Source of the DNA: Leucocoprinus leucothites
Taxonomy: Eukaryota > Basidiomycota > Agaricomycetes > Agaricales > Agaricaceae
NCBI GenBank assembly: GCA_013368445.1
Contig: JAACJO010000019.1
Span: 248,001-312,000 of the forward strand
Direction: 5' to 3'
Length of the DNA stretch: 64,000 nt
How positions within the stretch are numbered: the stretch's first letter is position 1; each line of letters begins with the position of its first letter. The notes beneath the pieces are model-generated. The model worked only from the letters and a program-made list of their open reading frames with translations. It made no database searches and was not told the origin of the DNA. Made by a program: the position numbers and the translations under genes. Shown piece by piece: positions 60,120 to 64,000 of the stretch.

Positions 60120-60592
60120 GCCAGATGTTTGCTCGTCTTGTCGAAACATAGCTTGCTCTGGCACGTTTTAGAAACCGAATCCAACGCAAAGGACTGCTTT
60201 GCTCGAACGACATGTCAGGACCTTACGACTCTCTGTTCCTCTTCTAACCTCAGCGAGGATCTAGTTCGAAAGTGGGTATTACGAGAACTCGCAGTAGAAG
60301 GAAGGTGTAGCGGTCTGGATATTCCGGGGGGAAAGGCGGGCTACGTATGGTGTTGGGGAACACTGGTATCGGATATTGAGTTTGAAATTTGAATTATATA
60401 AATACATCACGTGGTAACAGAACCAGAGCTGGCTTATACTTATCGAATCTGGATGGATTGCTAGGGCCGGCTGTGTTGGCATCCTCTACCCGGATATGTC
60501 AGGGTTCCGTTGTTGTGTACCATCAGAATGATAGGCGCTCCTAGACAACGCTCACAATGAGCGGTAATCATGAAGCTCGTCTGTCCACTCTC
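60120..60592 (+). repeat. Upstream region related to those of copies 4 and 5
   Basis: The blocks CTTGCTCTGGCACG (60,152) and ATGAGCGGTAATCATGAAG (60,557) match 21,850 and 22,784 before copy 4. The ATG at 60,557 is in frame with copy 8, giving 12 extra residues. In copy 4 the same block is untranslated leader, so I prefer the next ATG, at 60,593. Confidence 0.65.
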
Positions 60593-63500
60593 ATGATTCC
60601 TCTGGCTCCGGGGTTCCTTGACAGAGTGAAAACTTTTTTTCACCGCCTCAAGAAAGCCGGAGGTCACGATCCTACTCATAGCCTCCCTGCTACAAATGCC
60701 CAAGGAAGTAAAACTCTGAGAGCCGACAATCCTCCCGATCCATGGCCGACAAACACTACAGAGATTTTTCAGGGTGCTCACGATTTTCAAATTGAAAACT
60801 TTATCTACGCGGACGGTCGTAAACAGACAGAGGACGTGAGGAAAGCGGAGGAGTATGAAAGATGGAAGAAGGCAGAGGAGGACGAGAGACGGAGAAAAGC
60901 AGATGATGGTGAGTCAAGCCAATTCTGTAGCGGAAAGACTGTCACTCAATGTTCAATATTTACGTGCAGCACTCGAGAAACTCTTAGCGAGAGCAATGCC
61001 AAGTGCTATGCTTTACTCAGAAGCGCGAGTGTATGCTCCAAGGTGCGACGAGGATACTCGTCGGAGTCTACGCAGCCGGATTGTGGAATGGGGACAAAAC
61101 AATGGAGAGATCCAACGCTTACTATGGCTATCGGGTCCTGCTGCGGTTGGAAAGTCGGCAGTCGCCCAAACCGTTGCAGAGGAACTGAAGAATGCGGAAT
61201 TCTTGGGTGGTGTGTTCTTTTTCTCTCGACCCAACAGCCGTGACGACCCCAATGTTGTCATTCCAACTCTGGTCTATCAACTGGCGGTACTGCTCCCAGA
61301 ATATAAACTCATCGTCGGCCAGCGATTTAAGGAAGACCCTTCAATATTTGGCAAAGATCGTGAATCTCAATTCAAAGAGCTTATTAGTGATCCGTTTCTC
61401 CCTGACTTGTCTCATCGACCTCTTACTCTCTTGTCCCATCTATCTGAACAACTTCTCACATCCTTGTTCCACCGGCCTCTCTTGATTCTCCTTGATGGAC
61501 TTGATGAGTGCAATGGCCGCAATGCTCAATGCGAGTTTGTGCAGATGATTGCTCGTCATGCACAAAGCGACCGAGATTCCCGGCTGCGGTGGATGATTTG
61601 TAGTCGTCCGGAACCCCATCTCACATTAGCCTTTACTAATGCAGACTGTCGAGGGATTTGCCTCCATGAGAGGTTGGAAGTTGATGAAGACGAGGCGCAG
61701 AAGGATGCACTCCACATTCTCAAGAAGGGATTCACAGATATTAGAGAGAGATACCCCGATGAGCTTCCACATGACTGGCCACATCCTGGCGATATCGAAT
61801 TCATTGCGGATCATGCATCAGGACACCTCGGGTTTGCATCATTCATCGTCCGCTTCATCGGCGACCAGGAGTATGATAATCCTTCCGGTCAACTCAGGGT
61901 CTGCCTTAAATTTCTCGAGCGCACTGGCCCCATCGATCATATTAACCCTCTTCATCCCCTTGACCTCCTTTACACTCAAATTCTATCCGACATCCCTGCG
62001 GCTACCCTTCCCACCACTCAACGTGTCCTTGGACTGTTCATTTTGTATGGCAGCGAGAAACTCACCGGTCTCGTCCATGCGAACTTTCTAGACCTCGATC
62101 AAGCTGCCTTTTATCATTCACTTCGGCGCCTACATTCGGTTGTTTTTGTTCCTCGTGCCTCCGAGGCTAGCACCCAGCCGATCCGGATATACCATGCATC
62201 TTTCTCTGACTACCTGAGGGACGAAGCACGTGCTGGAGAGTTCGCTTTGGATGAGGGAGCGATACACCTTTACGTCGCGACTCGTGGCCTTCAGTGGCTC
62301 AGCCACTTTTGCAAAGAACCTTCAGGTAATCCCAGCGGGTCATACTGGTGACATTGATTAACCACCATTTTAGACCAACAGGTATTGCCAGAACTTCCAT
62401 GGCCCAAGGGCTCAACGTCGCCTTACAGCCAGACTGTTCTCGACTCCGTGTGCGAGTTTGTGTTCACCCCTTGCTGGCGGGCCTTTCCACAAGTGCCCGA
62501 AACTTCTTTGTCTACGTTGATAGAAGCGTTGAAAGATTTTGATTTCAACATTACTTACTCGAAGTGGGAGGACGAGATGCAGGAGTTTGCATATTTTATT
62601 CGATGGCTTGCCTCGTCGGTGAGCTCTTCCGGACCTGCCCTACGGCGTCCATGCTGACGCCTTTTGCTCTAGGATGCAAAGACTCTCGCTTCCATTGATC
62701 ATCAGCATTTGGACAAGCCCGGGAGGCAGGAAGAGATAGCGATCATCTGGAACGAGAAGGACCCTGGTACTTTTGTCGAACCCTTTCTCTGCAGCACGGG
62801 ACCCTCCAATTACCTCTCGATCTATCTTCAGCTTCGGAACCGTACGCAAACCTCCTTCCATCTCATAATGAGTACAGGCATCAAGGACGTGTGCCAGGCA
62901 CGGGAAGATGACATCCTCGTTGCGTATGTTGCTTCTGCCCTCTAAAGAATCAACAGCCCAGACCTCACCTTCCATTCTCTAGCTTCATGGGGCACGGGAA
63001 AAGCGATGTATGTGAGATCACTGTTGTTAAACGAGACAAGAATACTCAGGCTCTTGTGCAGTTTATTGATCTCCTGGCCCAACAGCCATATTACCCGAGT
63101 CTAGTTCGAAGAAATGCTATTACCCGCACTATTCGCCATGTTCCTGTTCCCGGCGTCCGTGCTGTCCGTGCTGTCCATCCTGAACATGGTAAACGAATTG
63201 TGCTTGTCGACACCCCAGGGTTCAGTCGTAATAAAGGATCGGAGGCAGAGACCGCCACACGCACCAGGGACTGGGTAGAAAAGACGTAAGTGTTGATTCC
63301 ACTGATTTACAAAAGGAACTGTAACAGCTATTTTACAGATATGGGAACAATGTCAAGATTAGTGGAATCGTCTGCGTACTTCCTTCCCGGAGCTCCAGTT
63401 TGGCTGCATCCTACTTAAATATTTTCCGGACGTTTGGTAGCCTATGCGGTGATCTGACAGCAGCTTGTGTATTCCTTGTGAAAACTCCGCCAACGATGAA

Positions 63501-63756
63501 ATCCATCTCCAGTGATACCGAGAGCAAGGTTCAGCTCGATGAAAGGCTCTGGAAGAGCTTGATTGAACACGGTGGAAACGTTGACCAACTGGCGAATGAA
63601 ACCAAGGAAGAAGCATGGCGTATTGTTAATAGGCTGCTGGAGACAGCTAATACGGGAGAGGCTTTGAAGGAGATACTCGAATTCCCTCTTGCTCATGCTT
63701 CGGAGGAATGGGGTAATTCGGGAGATACAGCAGAACTAGACGAGTTTGAGTATTGA
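60593..63756 (+). CDS. NACHT-GTPase fusion protein with shortened G1 loop, copy 8
   Basis: Seven exons give 944 aa: 60593-60908, 60970-62325, 62374-62618, 62673-62923, 62983-63007, 63062-63285 and 63339-63756. Starting at 60,557 adds 12 residues. The start MIPLAPGFLDRV is the same N-terminal type as the 6.5-kb pseudogene. FQGAHDFQIENF and the charged KAEEYERWKKAEEDERRRK segment follow. NACHT: GPAAVGKS (161-168), LLILLDGLDEC, CSRPEPH. The G1 exon is 25 nt instead of 34, so it reads FMGHGKSD: three residues of the GxxxxGK[ST] loop are missing. DTPG (781-784) is kept. The region between G1 and G3 is eight residues longer than in sisters and contains VRAVRAV. The TTMWE motif is replaced by VKTPPTM. 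GTP binding is therefore doubtful, although the frame is intact. Confidence 0.85.
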
Positions 63757-64000
63757 TTATGGCCCTGCACAAAAGCTTGATATTGGCCATCATGTTCACA
63801 TTTTTCTTTGTTGCCGGCTTCTGGACTTGTACTGAATTGCATTACTATAATTATAACAGCTTCTCAAGGAATCTCGTTCAATAGCCATTTATTATATCCA
63901 GAAAAAAAGTGAACGACGAAAATTTGAAAGCTAGGCCAAGATGAATAGTAGCGATACAATTGATTCGTAGTCATGGATGCGCTCTCGACCGCTAGGCAGG

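Noticed and set aside
1..64000. Search for transposable elements as the cause of the duplications.
   Set aside because: I saw no reverse transcriptase, transposase, long terminal repeats or clear terminal inverted repeats. Small elements without coding capacity cannot be excluded by eye.

Overview
The window looks like nuclear DNA of a basidiomycete mushroom (Agaricomycetes). Genes are split by short GT-AG introns of about 45-75 nt, and the protein families are typical of that group: NACHT NTPases, small AIG1-like GTPases, DUF6533-like membrane proteins, an etherase-like glutathione S-transferase and an importin-7/8-type karyopherin. There is no sign of operons, CRISPR arrays, tRNA or rRNA genes. 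Exon borders were read by eye from splice signals, frame and comparison between the copies inside the window.

The dominant content is a cluster of large NLR-like genes that join a NACHT NTPase domain to a C-terminal GTPase domain. The order is: variable N-terminus, E/R/K-rich charged segment, NACHT plus winged-helix-like part, conserved middle domain, then a second P-loop (G1) and a DTPG (G3) GTPase domain. Intact reading frames can be assembled at 22,835-26,518, 29,221-32,734, 36,361-39,518 and 60,593-63,756. A double-NACHT locus lies at 51,676-56,913, whose second half carries a stop codon. A frameshifted copy without the GTPase half lies on the minus strand at 4,220-6,566. A free-standing GTPase gene (11,630-12,650, minus) has the same internal exon sizes as the GTPase half of the fusions. 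A different, GTPase-less NACHT gene is at 1,693-3,873.

Three other gene types recur as debris between these genes. The intact RING-H2 gene (7,253-10,591, minus) has eroded copies at 1-165, 27.1-27.8, 33.2-35.6 and 47.4-49.5 kb. The intact importin gene (40,843-45,353) has two copies, both broken at nearly the same place (49.6-51.0 and 57.3-58.6 kb). The 5' part of the type-I NACHT gene recurs at 40.0-40.5, 51.0-51.3 and 58.8-59.9 kb. The order RING - importin - type-I NACHT (reverse) - NACHT-GTPase is visible at 48-57 kb and, without RING, at 57-64 kb. I infer repeated segmental duplication in which the NACHT-GTPase genes were kept while the passenger genes decayed.

The stretch from 12.7 to 22 kb is less duplicated. 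It holds a GPCR-like membrane protein gene, a complete GST gene and a degraded DUF6533-like gene, with long stretches where I recognise nothing. By analogy with fungal STAND/NLR proteins the cluster may serve in non-self recognition or programmed cell death; that role is inference and is not shown by the sequence.
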